Source: Hyphomonadaceae bacterium UBA7672
GTDB lineage: Bacteria; Pseudomonadota; Alphaproteobacteria; Caulobacterales; Hyphomonadaceae
Direction: 5' to 3'
NCBI GenBank assembly: GCA_002483135.1
Contig: DLHI01000035.1
Span: forward strand, 122,448 to 186,447
Length of the DNA: 64,000 nucleotides
Part shown: piece by piece, positions 16,644-26,706 of the stretch
How positions within the stretch are numbered: the stretch's first letter is position 1
Layout: every line of letters starts with the position of its first letter
Notes under the pieces: model-generated
What the model was told of the DNA's origin: nothing
Database searches by the model: none
What the model saw: the letters and a program-made list of their open reading frames with translations, nothing else
Translations under genes and position numbers: made by a program

Positions 16644-19127
16644 CTAGAAGTCCATCGCAGCTTTCACATAGACGAACCGGCCGGAGTATCCGTACGGCGA
16701 GTAGTTCGAGAACGGCGTGTTGCCCGTCGAGTTGAGCGCGAAGGGGAAGGGCTCGGGGTATTCGTCGAACACGTTGTCGGCGCCTGCGGACAAGGTGAGC
16801 GCGTCGCTCACGTTGAAGCGGGCCTCGATGTCCAGGATCGTGTTGCGGCCCATCACATGGTCGAACGCCGGGTTGTTGTCCGGCTGGATGACTTCGCCAT
16901 AGCTGATCGCGCGGATGGTGGCTCCGAACTGGCCAAGCGACCAGTCGACCGACAGCGTTTCCTTGTCAGCCGGCGTGCCCTGTTCGAACGTCAGCGTGTT
17001 GGCGCGACCGAACAGCACCGGAGCAGGCGGCGGCAGGGCCGACAGCACCGGGATCTGAGGCACGGCCGTCACGTCCGTCTCGGAGAGGTTCATCCCGAAG
17101 GTGAGGTCGATATCGCCAATCCCCATGTCGGGCAGGGAGTAGCTGGCGACGAGGTCGACGCCCTGGGTCTCGGTGTTGACGCCGTTGATGAAGAAGCGCC
17201 CGCCACCCGCGCCCACGAAGCCTTGGGCCGTCAGGTAGTCGCGAACGTTCTGCGCGGTCAGGTTTTCCGACAGCACGATGCGGTTGTCGACGTCGATGCG
17301 ATAGGCGTCGACGGTCAGTGTGAAGTCGCCCATCTGCACAACGCCGCCGACCGAGTAGTTGATCGATTCCTCGGCTTCAAGTGGTTCGGCGCCCAATGCG
17401 ATCGCCACCGGGTCGGTGACCGGGAAGGTGGTGATGTCGAACGGCACGCCGCCGATGAAGTTGGTGGAGGTCGTCGCGAAGTACTGCTGCTGCAGCGATG
17501 GCGCACGGAAGCCGTTCTGGATCGAGGCGCGGATGCCGAACGCGTCGTTGAAGTCATAGCGCGCCGCGATCTTGCCCGTCGCCGTCTCGCCGAAGTCGGA
17601 ATACGACTCGCCGCGCACGGCCGCGGAAACCAGAAGTTCGTTCGTGATGTTCGCCTCGAGGTCGAGATAAACGCCAACCGCCGTGCGGTCCTCGTCCACC
17701 TCGTTCGCCGGACGGAAGCCCGGGAACACCTGCGCGCCCGACGCCGTCGGTGCGCCTCCAAGCAGAACGCCGCCATTGCGATAGCTGTCCGGTTCGCCGG
17801 CGAAGATCTCGTACGTTTCCTGGCGGGCCTCGATGCCGGCCGCAACGTTGAGCGGAGAGGCGAGACCAACTTCGTACTGCCTCACGCCGGAAAGGTTCGC
17901 GACGAGCTGCTGATACTGGAAGCCGCCCGCGCTGAAGACGCGTTTCGAGGACGGCCCGATCGAACGGTTCAGCGTGTCCTTGATGGTGAAGTCCATCTTG
18001 TTGGAGCCGTAGACGAGTGATGCATCCATGTCCCAGTCGCCGAGCGCGAAGCGGGCGCCGCCGGCGGCCGACATGTCTTCCACGATGGGGTTGATCTTGG
18101 GCAGGAAGCCGTTGGGGTAGATCTGGATCACGTTCCGCGCGTCCAGCGGACGGCGGAAGAAGCCGGCCGAAACCGAGTCGCGATACTGATAGCTTGCCCA
18201 GCCGTAGGTCTCGAGTCCGTTGGACCAGTCATACCCGGCGTTGGCGAACAGCGTGTACTGCTCAAGCTCCGGCTCGCCGGTCCAGGCATTGAAGCGGTCG
18301 ATGTTGGCTTCCTGCGGGTCGAAGGCCGTGCCGATCAGCGCGTATTGCTGGCGCGTATCGTAGCCGTCGCGCTCGGACCGCTTCTGGAGTTTGACTTCGC
18401 CTGCCACGGTGAGGAACCCTGCCTCGCCAAGCTCCATGCCCTTCCAGCCGTTGAGCGTGAACACCTGGCCGTCACGTACGCTGCGGCTGATTTCGGTGCG
18501 GGCGGGAATGGGCAGGCCGGCGACAGCCGGCGTGACCGGCACGGTGTACTCCGACACGCGCATGCCGAGCGAGGCGGAGATGCCGCCGCCCTCGCTGGCC
18601 TCGCGCAGGCGCACGTTGATGACGCCCGCGATGGCGTCAGAGCCATACTGCGCCGATGCGCCGTCACGCAGCACTTCGACTGCGGAGATGGCCGACGTCG
18701 GGATGGTGTTCATGTCGACGGCGGACGAGCCGCGGCCGATGGAGCCGTTGACGTTGACGAGCGAGGCCGAGTGCCGCCGCTTGCCGTTCAGCAGCACCAG
18801 CGTCTGGTCGGGCGCAAGGCCGCGCAGCGAGGCAGGGCGCACCGTGTCAGTGCCGTCATTCAGCGCGGGACGCGGGAAGTTGAACGAGGGAAGGGAGACA
18901 GCCAGCGCCTGGTTCACCTCGGTGACGCCGCCCTTTTCCAGCTCGGCGGCGCCGATGACGTCAACCGCGACGGCTGTGTCGAGCGCGGTACGATCGGCGA
19001 CGCGTGTGCCGGTAATGATGACGACATCGTCGTTGTTTGGCGTCGTCTGGGCGATCGCGTGGGCGAACAGCAGAGGTGTCGCTGCGACGCCTGCCAGGAT
19101 GACTGACCTAAGGGAACGGATTTTCAT
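16644..19127 (-). CDS. TonB-dependent outer-membrane receptor
   Basis: 827 residues from the ATG at 19127, chosen for its ribosome site (GAGGAG, 8 bases upstream) and following signal peptide (FAHAIAQ cleavage near residue 26); an ORF extension to 19268 is unlikely. A TonB-box-like VVIITGTR occurs at about residue 33. The plug domain follows (LRGLAPDQTLVLLNGKRRH, VEVLRDGASAQYGSDAIAGVIN), then a 22-strand barrel ending in the typical aromatic terminus (VYVKAAMDF). It imports an unknown ligand, probably an organic molecule or iron/vitamin complex, using TonB-ExbBD energy. The sequence resembles receptors with a long plug linking region of the BtuB/iron-sugar type. Its own terminator lies downstream. 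Confidence 0.94.
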   Translation of the reverse strand: MKIRSLRSVILAGVAATPLLFAHAIAQTTPNNDDVVIITGTRVADRTALDTAVAVDVIGAAELEKGGVTEVNQALAVSLPSFNFPRPALNDGTDTVRPASLRGLAPDQTLVLLNGKRRHSASLVNVNGSIGRGSSAVDMNTIPTSAISAVEVLRDGASAQYGSDAIAGVINVRLREASEGGGISASLGMRVSEYTVPVTPAVAGLPIPARTEISRSVRDGQVFTLNGWKGMELGEAGFLTVAGEVKLQKRSERDGYDTRQQYALIGTAFDPQEANIDRFNAWTGEPELEQYTLFANAGYDWSNGLETYGWASYQYRDSVSAGFFRRPLDARNVIQIYPNGFLPKINPIVEDMSAAGGARFALGDWDMDASLVYGSNKMDFTIKDTLNRSIGPSSKRVFSAGGFQYQQLVANLSGVRQYEVGLASPLNVAAGIEARQETYEIFAGEPDSYRNGGVLLGGAPTASGAQVFPGFRPANEVDEDRTAVGVYLDLEANITNELLVSAAVRGESYSDFGETATGKIAARYDFNDAFGIRASIQNGFRAPSLQQQYFATTSTNFIGGVPFDITTFPVTDPVAIALGAEPLEAEESINYSVGGVVQMGDFTLTVDAYRIDVDNRIVLSENLTAQNVRDYLTAQGFVGAGGGRFFINGVNTETQGVDLVASYSLPDMGIGDIDLTFGMNLSETDVTAVPQIPVLSALPPPAPVLFGRANTLTFEQGTPADKETLSVDWSLGQFGATIRAISYGEVIQPDNNPAFDHVMGRNTILDIEARFNVSDALTLSAGADNVFDEYPEPFPFALNSTGNTPFSNYSPYGYSGRFVYVKAAMDF

Positions 19128-19323
19128 AAGCACACTCCTCGTCGCCGACCATGCAGCGGCCTCGTTATGTGACAGAGTTGTTATACGATGAGGCGTGCTG
19201 CAACGCTGCGAGACGGATTGATCCGTGTTCGGATCATGTTGCGGAAATGTGTGACCATGAAGAGACACCCAGTGTCGCAGCGGAATGCTTGGACTTCGCG
19301 CGGCTGGGGATAAAGCAGCGCGA

Positions 19324-19345
19324 GGCGGCGGATCGCTCCGCCGCC
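19324..19345 (-). terminator. Perfect GC-rich hairpin after clpB
   Basis: GGCGGCGGA/TCCGCCGCC with a four-base loop, 24 bases beyond the clpB stop. The T-run that follows on the minus strand is weak, so termination efficiency is uncertain. Confidence 0.5.
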
Positions 19346-19368
19346 CCGGCCAAAGAACAGATAGTCTG

Positions 19369-22005
19369 CTAGTTCAGCCCCGCCCGCTTCATCTCGGCCG
19401 GAACTCCGTTGAGCGAGAGCGCGGAGCCCTCGACGGTGACATTCACATTGTCCCCATCCTTGATGCGGCCTTCAAGGATGCGCCGGGCCAGCGGGTCCTG
19501 CAGCTCCTTCTGGATCACCCGCTTGAGCGGACGTGCGCCGTAGACCGGATCATAGCCGCGATCCGACAGCCACTGCATCGCCTCCGGCGACAGTGCGATC
19601 GTGATGCGGCGGTCGGCCAGCAGCTTCTCAAGCCGCTTCAGCTGCACGCCGACAATGCGATCGATCTCGCCACGGCCCAGGCGCTTGAAGAACACGATCT
19701 CGTCGATGCGGTTCAGGAATTCCGGACGGAAGTGCGCCCGGATCGCTTCCATCACGGCGTCGCGCGCCTGTCCTGAGACTTCGCCTTCCGACTTGTCTTC
19801 GGCCAGCGCATGCGCGCCGAGGTTCGACGTCATGATGATGACGGTGTTGTTGAAGTTCACCGTGCGGCCCTGGCCATCTGTGAGGCGGCCATCGTCGAGA
19901 ACCTGCAGCAGCGTGTTGAAAACGTCCGGGTGCGCTTTCTCGATCTCGTCGAACAGGATCACCTGATACGGCCTGCGGCGCACGGCTTCGGTCAACGCGC
20001 CGCCCTCTTCATAACCGACATAGCCCGGAGGCGCGCCGATCATGCGGGAAACGGCGTGCTTCTCCATGTATTCCGACATGTCGAGGCGCAGCACGGCGGT
20101 CTCGTCATCAAACAGGAATTCGGCGAGGGCCTTGGTCAGCTCGGTCTTCCCGACGCCGGTGGGGCCGACGAAGATGAAGCTGCCGATGGGGCGGTTGGGG
20201 TCCTGCAGTCCGGCGCGCGCGCGGCGCACCGCGTTGGCGACGACTTCCAGCGCCTCATCCTGGCCGACCACGCGCTTGCGCAGGCCCTCTTCCATGCCGA
20301 GCAGCTTCTCGCGCTCGCCCTCCATCATCTTGTCGACGGGGATGCCCGTCCAGCGCGAGACGACGGCGGCGATGGCTTCGGCGTCGACCTCTTCCTTCAC
20401 CAGCGGCGCCCGTCCACCTTTGTTGGGGGCGTCCTTGTCGGTGTCAGTCTTGCCTTCGGACTCCGCGATCAGCTTTTCGAGCGCAGGGATGTCCCCATAC
20501 TTGATCTCGCCCGCACGCGCCCAGTCCGAGCGGCGCTCGGCGTCGGCCAGTTCGGCGCGCGCCTTGTCGAGGCGTTCCTTTGCGTTGGTCGCGCCTGCAA
20601 GGCGGCCTTTCTCGGCCTTCCACGCGGCGGAGATTTCATCCGACTTCGCCTGCAGTTCCTTGATCTCCGCCTCACGGCGCTTCAGCCGGTCCTTCGAGGC
20701 CTCGTCCTTTTCCTTCTTCAGCGCTTCCGCCTCGATGCGGATCTGCATCAGGCGGCGATCGATCTCGTCCAGTTCCTCCGGCTTGGATTCCACCGCCATG
20801 CGCAGGCGCGCGGCAGCTTCGTCCATCAGGTCAATAGCCTTGTCCGGCAGGAAGCGGTCGGTGATGTACCGGTTCGACAGCGTGGCGGAGGCGACGATGG
20901 CGGCGTCCGAAATGCGGATGCCGTGATGAACCTCGTATTTCTCCTTCAGGCCGCGCAGGATGGAGATGGTGTCCTCCACGCTCGGCTCACCCACGAACAC
21001 TGGCTGGAAGCGGCGGGCGAGGGCGGCGTCCTTCTCCACATGCTTGCGGTATTCGTCCAGTGTGGTTGCGCCCACGCAGTGCAGCTCGCCACGCGCAAGC
21101 GCGGGCTTCAGCAGGTTGGACGCATCCATGGCGCCATCAGCCTTTCCGGCGCCGACCAGCGTGTGCATCTCGTCGATGAAAAGGATGATCTGGCCCTCGG
21201 CCTGAGTCACTTCCTGCAGCACGGATTTCAGCCGCTCCTCGAACTCCCCGCGAAATTTCGCGCCGGCGATCAGCGCGCCCATGTCGAGCGCGAGCAGGCT
21301 CTTTTCCTTCAAGCTGTCAGGCACGTCGCCATTGACGATGCGCAGCGCAAGACCCTCGGCGATCGCGGTCTTGCCCACGCCCGGCTCGCCGATCAGCACC
21401 GGGTTGTTCTTGGTGCGGCGCGAGAGAACCTGGATACAGCGCCTGATCTCTTCATCGCGCCCGATCACCGGATCAAGCTTGCCGGATCGTGCGGCCTCGG
21501 TGAGATCGCGCGCGTATTTCTTGAGGGCTTCGTACTTCTCTTCAGACGTAGCCGTATCGGCCGTGCGTCCCTTGCGAAGCTCGGCGATCGCCTTGACCAG
21601 CGCGCTGGTCGTCGCTCCCGCCGCATTCAGCGCGTCAGCCGCCTTGTTTTTCAGCTTCGTCGCCGACAGCAGCAGCCGCTCGACGGTGACGAAGTCATCG
21701 CCCGCGGACGTGGCGTCTTCCTCCGCCATCTGGAACAGGCGCGCGAGGTCCTGGCTCAACCCGGGCTGCGAACCGCCGGTGCTCTTGGGCTGTGAGGCCA
21801 GCAGCTTGTCGATGTTGGAGTGCGCCAGTTCCGGATTGCCCCCGGCGGCGCGGATGAGATTCAGCGCAAGGCGGTCGCGGTCAGCGAACATCGCCTTGAG
21901 CAGGTGTTCCGGCAGAAGCTGGGGGTGGCCGCTGGCAAGCGCGCTCGTCTGGGCGCTCTGAACGGCTGCGCGGGCGCGCTCGGTATAGCGTTCGAAGTCC
22001 ATCAT
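19369..22005 (-). CDS. clpB: ATP-dependent chaperone ClpB
   Basis: 878 residues from the first ATG of MMDFERYT at 22005 (877 if the second is used); a longer frame to 22032 adds an unlikely leader. It has the N-terminal substrate domain, first AAA+ module with Walker A GEPGVGKTA (about 200) and Walker B ILFIDEMH, the long coiled-coil middle domain (with EEVDAEAIAAVVSRWTGI after it), and second AAA+ module with Walker A GPTGVGKTE and Walker B VILFDEIEKAH. Together with DnaK it dissolves heat-induced aggregates in the cytoplasm. The middle-domain linker KTDTDKDAPNKGG is slightly longer than usual. Expected to be heat-induced; a weak heat-shock-like promoter (TTGAAT) can be guessed near 22060-22075. 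Confidence 0.97.
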   Translation of the reverse strand: MMDFERYTERARAAVQSAQTSALASGHPQLLPEHLLKAMFADRDRLALNLIRAAGGNPELAHSNIDKLLASQPKSTGGSQPGLSQDLARLFQMAEEDATSAGDDFVTVERLLLSATKLKNKAADALNAAGATTSALVKAIAELRKGRTADTATSEEKYEALKKYARDLTEAARSGKLDPVIGRDEEIRRCIQVLSRRTKNNPVLIGEPGVGKTAIAEGLALRIVNGDVPDSLKEKSLLALDMGALIAGAKFRGEFEERLKSVLQEVTQAEGQIILFIDEMHTLVGAGKADGAMDASNLLKPALARGELHCVGATTLDEYRKHVEKDAALARRFQPVFVGEPSVEDTISILRGLKEKYEVHHGIRISDAAIVASATLSNRYITDRFLPDKAIDLMDEAAARLRMAVESKPEELDEIDRRLMQIRIEAEALKKEKDEASKDRLKRREAEIKELQAKSDEISAAWKAEKGRLAGATNAKERLDKARAELADAERRSDWARAGEIKYGDIPALEKLIAESEGKTDTDKDAPNKGGRAPLVKEEVDAEAIAAVVSRWTGIPVDKMMEGEREKLLGMEEGLRKRVVGQDEALEVVANAVRRARAGLQDPNRPIGSFIFVGPTGVGKTELTKALAEFLFDDETAVLRLDMSEYMEKHAVSRMIGAPPGYVGYEEGGALTEAVRRRPYQVILFDEIEKAHPDVFNTLLQVLDDGRLTDGQGRTVNFNNTVIIMTSNLGAHALAEDKSEGEVSGQARDAVMEAIRAHFRPEFLNRIDEIVFFKRLGRGEIDRIVGVQLKRLEKLLADRRITIALSPEAMQWLSDRGYDPVYGARPLKRVIQKELQDPLARRILEGRIKDGDNVNVTVEGSALSLNGVPAEMKRAGLN

Positions 22006-22151
22006 TTGACCCTTGTACAAAGCAGTCGGCAAACAATCCCGGGACCCGATACCGGCATCCCTTGATTCAATGCCCCTCCCTCAGGCAGGAGCCTTGATCC
22101 ATGGCAAGAAGTAGGATCGCCCGAGGCGCGTGCAAGGCCCGGCGGATGCCG

Positions 22152-22820
22152 TCATTGGCCGCTGGCGGGCGCCGTCGCGCCTTTCGGCGGCACATATTCG
22201 AAAACCGAATCCGGGCCGCCGTCGCCGATGCGGACTTCGATGGCCGTCCGGTCGGCCACCGAGTCGCCGATTTCCATGGTCGATTGCAGCGTCGGTCCCC
22301 ATGGCGACACACATTTCTTCGCGCCCATCACCATCCAGTAGTCGCACCTCTCGCCCGCGATGGTCGCCGATTCCCCGGTCGCCTCGGCGCTCATGCGCGC
22401 CATGGCGGTTGGGCCGAACGCGTCGTCCGCCGATGTGGACGCTTCGGCTGCTGCCTCGTGGTAAAAGGGGTTCTCGGTCACTACGACCTCGCCGGTGAGG
22501 TTGTCGATGGTGACGCTCGCCGCGCCGTTGGTGAACGAGCGTGAGTCAGTCACCTTCCCGGTTTCCGTGTTTGTGAGCTTTGTGATCTCGGCGCTGCGCC
22601 GGCCCCAGTCGCGATAATGCAGGGTCACCGTACCGACTTCGCGTCCAGTCTGTTTCATCACTATGGTAAAGGCCTCGCGGCCGAAAAACTTCCGGCTGGT
22701 GTCGGCCGTCTCGGCGGGCGTGACGACCGCAGCAGGGTCCGGCGCCAGGGCGGCAGTCACCCGCTCACAGCCCGCCAGCATCAGGAGCCCCGAACACGCA
22801 AGCAGGGTGGAGCGAAACAT
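22152..22820 (-). CDS. Putative lipoprotein, unknown function
   Basis: 222 residues. Signal sequence with lipobox LAGC (Cys near 18), then a soluble domain with alternating strands (FTIVMKQTGREVGTVTLHYRDWG, SVTIDNLTGEVVVTENPFY) and a cysteine pair (ERCDYW, KKCVSPWG) in the last third, perhaps a disulfide. I recognise no family. It lies upstream of clpB on the same strand (146-base gap) and is divergent from the Crp/Fnr regulator gene (190-base gap). A role in envelope sensing or storage is not supported by any motif. Confidence 0.78.
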   Translation of the reverse strand: MFRSTLLACSGLLMLAGCERVTAALAPDPAAVVTPAETADTSRKFFGREAFTIVMKQTGREVGTVTLHYRDWGRRSAEITKLTNTETGKVTDSRSFTNGAASVTIDNLTGEVVVTENPFYHEAAAEASTSADDAFGPTAMARMSAEATGESATIAGERCDYWMVMGAKKCVSPWGPTLQSTMEIGDSVADRTAIEVRIGDGGPDSVFEYVPPKGATAPASGQ

Positions 22821-23010
22821 GAGGGTTTCCTTCTGGGTGGCGCTGGCCTGGCGCCGAGTCGCGAGCGGGGGCGTTTACGATAGCGGAATTCACATCCCAG
22901 CGCGAAGGCCGCGCCTCGCCCCATCACCGGCGCCGTTCGGACACGCCGCGAACACGTCCCCTACCATTCGGTAAGGCGCGGACAACTGAGGATTTTTCTC
23001 CGGAACTAAC

Positions 23011-23883
23011 ATGAGCAAAGTCGCGTTGGCTGGATATGGGCCAGAGGTTCTGGCTGCCGAAACGAAGGTGCTTGATGACGTCCGAACTTCTCGACTGCGG
23101 CCTGCAAGCCTCCCAGCGGGGAATCGGATGATGGGCCAGCTTGCAATGACTCACTCCGATTCCGTCGCACAGAAAGCGCTTGATCTGGCCTCGCGCCGCA
23201 TGCCGGGCCTTGAGTCGATGTCGCTCAACCTGCAGCGCGACCTGCGCGCACTTGCGCGCGACAAGGTCGAAATCCCGAGCGGCAAGTCCATCGTCATCGA
23301 AGACGCCCGCTGTCCCCAGCTGTATCTTGTCGAGCAGGGCTGGGTCCTGCGCTCGCGTGGACTGGCGTCGGGCCGCAGGCAGATCGTCAACTATGCGCTG
23401 CCGGGCGACCTGCTGTGCACCGACAGCTTGCTGTTCAAGGTGTCCGGCTTCGACCTGCTGGCGCGAACGCCAGTGGCGCTTATCCGCATCGACGCGCCAT
23501 CCGGAGCCGAACTGTTCGAGCGCTATCCTGCGCTTGCCGCGGCGGTGGCGTGGACGGCGGGACAGGATGAATCGATCCTCGCCGAGCGCGTCGTCTCGCT
23601 CGGCCGCCGCGACAGTCTCGAAAAGCTCTCCCATGCGCTATGCGAGATGGAAGCACGCCTTGCCTCAATCGGCATGATGCGGGGACAGGCAATCGAGCTG
23701 CCATTCAATCAGGAGGATTTCGCGGACATGCTGGGCATCAGCGTGATCCACGTGAACCGCACCTTCCGCAAGCTGGCTGAAGAAAAGATCGCGCTGTATC
23801 GGAAGGGCTCAATCGAGATACGCGATAGCGCCCGGCTGAAGCAGATCGCGGCGTTCGATCCGGATTATCTGCATCTTTCCTGA
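23011..23883 (+). CDS. Crp/Fnr-family transcriptional regulator
   Basis: 290 residues from ATG 23011 (a second start at 23128, MMGQ, would give 251, closer to the family norm of 220-250; the first 39 residues have no homology I recognise). An N-terminal cyclic-nucleotide-like beta-roll (VEIPSGKSIVIEDA, LVEQGWVLRSR, IVNYALPGDLL) precedes a dimer helix and a C-terminal winged helix-turn-helix (LPFNQEDFADMLGISVIHVNRTFRKLAEE). It lacks the four Fnr cysteines of the N-terminal cluster, so oxygen sensing by an Fe-S centre is unlikely; the ligand is unknown. It converges on the emrB-like gene. Confidence 0.92.
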   Translation: MSKVALAGYGPEVLAAETKVLDDVRTSRLRPASLPAGNRMMGQLAMTHSDSVAQKALDLASRRMPGLESMSLNLQRDLRALARDKVEIPSGKSIVIEDARCPQLYLVEQGWVLRSRGLASGRRQIVNYALPGDLLCTDSLLFKVSGFDLLARTPVALIRIDAPSGAELFERYPALAAAVAWTAGQDESILAERVVSLGRRDSLEKLSHALCEMEARLASIGMMRGQAIELPFNQEDFADMLGISVIHVNRTFRKLAEEKIALYRKGSIEIRDSARLKQIAAFDPDYLHLS

Positions 23884-23898
23884 TCGGGCCTGACGCCA

Positions 23899-25491
23899 TC
23901 AGTGAGCGTCTGGCGGCGGGCCTGCCATGGCAGGGCGCCGCAGGAACGGCGTCATCACCAGCATCAGCGCGAAGCAGATCGCCATGACCAGGAACAGGTT
24001 GTTGAACGTCATCACGCTGGATTCGAGCTGCATGCGCCGAACCAGCTGGCCAATCGCGGCGGCGCTCGGGTCGGACGCACCCGCGGCGCGAAGGCTCTCC
24101 TCGGCCTGCATCAGGAAGGCCTGCACTTCGGGCCGCGCCGGGTCGAGGCCGGCGCTGATCTCCTGATTGTGGAGGTTGGTGTAGTTGAGCCGCAGCGTAT
24201 TGAGCGCGGCAAGGCCAACCGCACCGCCAAGATTGCGGCACACCGTGAACAGCCCCGTCGCATTGGGCAGCTTGTGCGGCGGCAGCGTTCCGAGCGCCAT
24301 GTAGTTGCATGGCACCATCGACATGATGAGGCCGGCGCCACGCAGGAATTGCGGCCAGAACAGTTCTTCGAACGACGAGTCCGCCGTCAGCGAGCTGTTC
24401 CAGTAGAGCCCGATCGCCGCCAGCGAGAGCCCCGCCATCAGCACAAAGCGCGGATCGATCCGCCGGATCAGCGCGCCCGATACCGGGCCCGCGAGGAACA
24501 TCGCGATCCCGCCAATGCTCATGATGTGGCCGATCTGCTCGGCATTGTAGCTGCGCACCGAGCCGAGGAAGAGCGGCGTTAGGTACACTGAACCGAACAG
24601 GCCGAAGCCGACAATGGTCGCCACCAATGACCCGACTGCGAAATTGCGGTCCCGGAAGACGTTCAGGTCCACCACAGGATTGGCCCGTCTTAACGCTCGC
24701 CAGAAGAAGATGATCCCCGCAAGCGTGCAGAGGAACATCCAGATCATGAGGTGTTCGTCCTCAAACCAACCCGCTGCGGGGCCCTCCTCGAAGACATATT
24801 CGAACGAGCCGAGGAACAGCGCCATCGCGGCTAGCCCGATGATGTCGATATTCCTGATGAGGTTGAGTTGGGTTGGCTGTTTCGGCGTCAGGTTCCACAC
24901 CAGCACCGACGCGACGATGCCGGGAATGACGTTCACGAGGAACAGCCAGTGCCAGCTCATGTTCTCCGTGATCCACCCGCCCAGCGTTGGGCCGATCGAC
25001 GGCGCCAACGTCGCCACCATGCCGATGGCCACCTGCTGGAACATCGAGCGGTTGGGCCCGAACAGTGTGAAGGCGGCGGCCATCGTCGTCGGGATCATCG
25101 CCGCGCCGACAAAGCCCTGGATGCAGCGGAACACGACCAGGCTGTTGAGGTCCCACGCAAACGCGCAAAGCACGCTCGCCGCCGTGAACCCCGCCGCCGA
25201 GAACACGAACAGCCGCCGCATCGACAGAGCCCGGTTCAGCAGTCCCGACAGAGGAATGCCGATCACCTCGGCGATCAGGTAGCTCGTCTGGATCCACGCC
25301 ACTTCCTCGGCTGATGCAGATACGCCCGCCTGGATCTGCGCGATGGAGGAGGCGACGATCTGGATATCCAGGATCGCCATGAACATGCCGATGACCATGG
25401 CGAAGAAGCCGATGTTCAGCAGCAGGCTTTCGCGGCTTCCTTTCGCCGGAGGCGTATACGCTCCCGGCGGTGCGGCGGCGATCGCGCTCAT
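23899..25491 (-). CDS. emrB: DHA2-family multidrug efflux MFS transporter (EmrB-like)
   Basis: 530 residues with 14 predicted membrane helices, as in the DHA2 group of drug:proton antiporters. The conserved motif C-like stretch (GPTLGGWITENMSWHWLF, residues near 155-172) and the loop motif A-like segment are visible, as is GVSASAEEVAWIQTSYLIAEV near the N-terminus. It exports toxic compounds through an EmrA-type adaptor to an outer-membrane channel. The adaptor gene is six bases upstream, so the two form one operon, with a TetR-type repressor gene divergent beyond it. No outer-membrane channel gene is in the window. Confidence 0.95.
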   Translation of the reverse strand: MSAIAAAPPGAYTPPAKGSRESLLLNIGFFAMVIGMFMAILDIQIVASSIAQIQAGVSASAEEVAWIQTSYLIAEVIGIPLSGLLNRALSMRRLFVFSAAGFTAASVLCAFAWDLNSLVVFRCIQGFVGAAMIPTTMAAAFTLFGPNRSMFQQVAIGMVATLAPSIGPTLGGWITENMSWHWLFLVNVIPGIVASVLVWNLTPKQPTQLNLIRNIDIIGLAAMALFLGSFEYVFEEGPAAGWFEDEHLMIWMFLCTLAGIIFFWRALRRANPVVDLNVFRDRNFAVGSLVATIVGFGLFGSVYLTPLFLGSVRSYNAEQIGHIMSIGGIAMFLAGPVSGALIRRIDPRFVLMAGLSLAAIGLYWNSSLTADSSFEELFWPQFLRGAGLIMSMVPCNYMALGTLPPHKLPNATGLFTVCRNLGGAVGLAALNTLRLNYTNLHNQEISAGLDPARPEVQAFLMQAEESLRAAGASDPSAAAIGQLVRRMQLESSVMTFNNLFLVMAICFALMLVMTPFLRRPAMAGPPPDAH

Positions 25492-25497
25492 CCGGTG

Positions 25498-26655
25498 TTA
25501 CTCGCAGCCGGCTTTGGTGGAGACCGTGGCGGTGACCTGGAGGCCCGCACGCAGCAGGCCGCTGGAAAGCGCTTCCTTGTCCAGCACGATCTTCACCGGC
25601 ACGCGCTGGACGATCTTGGTGAAGTTACCCGTCGCGGTGTCCTGCGGCACCAGGCTGAACGTGGCGCCGGTCGAAGGCGACAGGCTCTGCACCTTTCCGG
25701 TGACATGAAGGTTCGGCAGTGCGTCGACGTGAACCTTCACGCACTGGCCTTCACGCATGTCGGTGATCTGCGTTTCCTTGAAGTTCGCAACCACCCACAC
25801 ATCGTCAGTGGACACAATCGAAAGCGCAACGCGGCCCGGCGACAGAATCTGGCCTTCAACCACATCCTTCTTCGTCACCACGCCGTTCATCGGCGCGCGG
25901 ATCTGCGTGCGGTCAAGCTCGAGCTGGGCGCCGACCACCTTTGCGCGCGCCGCTTCCACACGTGCTTCGGCGGAGAGCAGGGCGGCCTGCGCGCTCGAAA
26001 GCTGGCTGCGTTGTGACGTGATCGTCGCGTCGGCTTCGGTCAACTGGGCGTTCGCCGTGCGCTGCGCGGCCTGCAGCTGGTCGAGCTTGGCCTTCGGATA
26101 CCAGCCCTTCTCGGCGAGGGCAGCGAGGCGGTCGACCTCCGATTTCGAGAGGTCGGCGGTTGCGTCGGCGGCCTCACGCGAGGCCTGCGCTTCGGCGATC
26201 TGGTCGCGCTGCGCCGCGATGCGCGCGCGTGCCTGGGCCGCGTCTGCCTCGGCCTGCGCCAGCTCGGCGTTGGCGAAGGCGAGGCGCGTTTCGAATTCGT
26301 CGGCTTCCAACTGTATCAGCAGGTCGCCCCGCTTCACCACCTGGTTCTCGGCGACCAGAACCTTGGCGACATAGCCTTCGATCTTCGGCGTCACGCGCGC
26401 GATGTCGGAGCGGAGCTGTGCGTTGTCGGTGGAGATATTGAAGCGGCCGTTCAGTAACCAGTCCGCCCCCATCCATGCGCCGGCGAGCGCGACCGCTGCG
26501 GCCACCCCGATCAGGATCTTCTTGCGCAGGCCGCCTTTTCCCGCCCCTGCGGGCGGGGCGTCCGCGGCGACCGGAGTCTCCGTCCGCGGAGCGGCGACCG
26601 CCGGTTCGCGGGACGCGGGAGCCTCGGGCTCGGTTTTGACGGGTTTAAGGGCCAT
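25498..26655 (-). CDS. emrA: HlyD-family periplasmic adaptor subunit (EmrA-like)
   Basis: 385 residues from ATG 26655 with an AGGA ribosome site. After a Pro/Ala-rich cytoplasmic tail, a membrane anchor lies near residues 42-62 (KILIGVAAAVALAGAWM), then a biotinyl-lipoyl half (VTPKIEGYVAKVLVAENQVVKRGDLL), a long helical hairpin coiled coil rich in Ala/Gln, the second lipoyl half and a beta-barrel domain (ILSPGRVALSIV, TGNFTKIVQRVPVKI). It bridges the inner-membrane pump to an outer-membrane channel. The gene opens the emrAB operon; its promoter region holds a palindromic site, probably the target of the divergent TetR regulator. Confidence 0.95.
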   Translation of the reverse strand: MALKPVKTEPEAPASREPAVAAPRTETPVAADAPPAGAGKGGLRKKILIGVAAAVALAGAWMGADWLLNGRFNISTDNAQLRSDIARVTPKIEGYVAKVLVAENQVVKRGDLLIQLEADEFETRLAFANAELAQAEADAAQARARIAAQRDQIAEAQASREAADATADLSKSEVDRLAALAEKGWYPKAKLDQLQAAQRTANAQLTEADATITSQRSQLSSAQAALLSAEARVEAARAKVVGAQLELDRTQIRAPMNGVVTKKDVVEGQILSPGRVALSIVSTDDVWVVANFKETQITDMREGQCVKVHVDALPNLHVTGKVQSLSPSTGATFSLVPQDTATGNFTKIVQRVPVKIVLDKEALSSGLLRAGLQVTATVSTKAGCE

Positions 26656-26706
26656 CGCGTTCGTCCTGTCCGGGAGGGGCGGCAGCATGGCCGCTGCCGC
26701 CTTTAT

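Noticed and set aside
19810..21795. 661-codon open frame antisense to clpB
   Set aside because: Lies fully opposite clpB, is composed of His/Arg/Val-rich non-domain sequence, and is a common effect of high-GC codon use.
22006..22100. Sigma-32 promoter of clpB
   Set aside because: A TTGAAT is present, but spacing and the -10 element match the consensus poorly; not listed as a feature.
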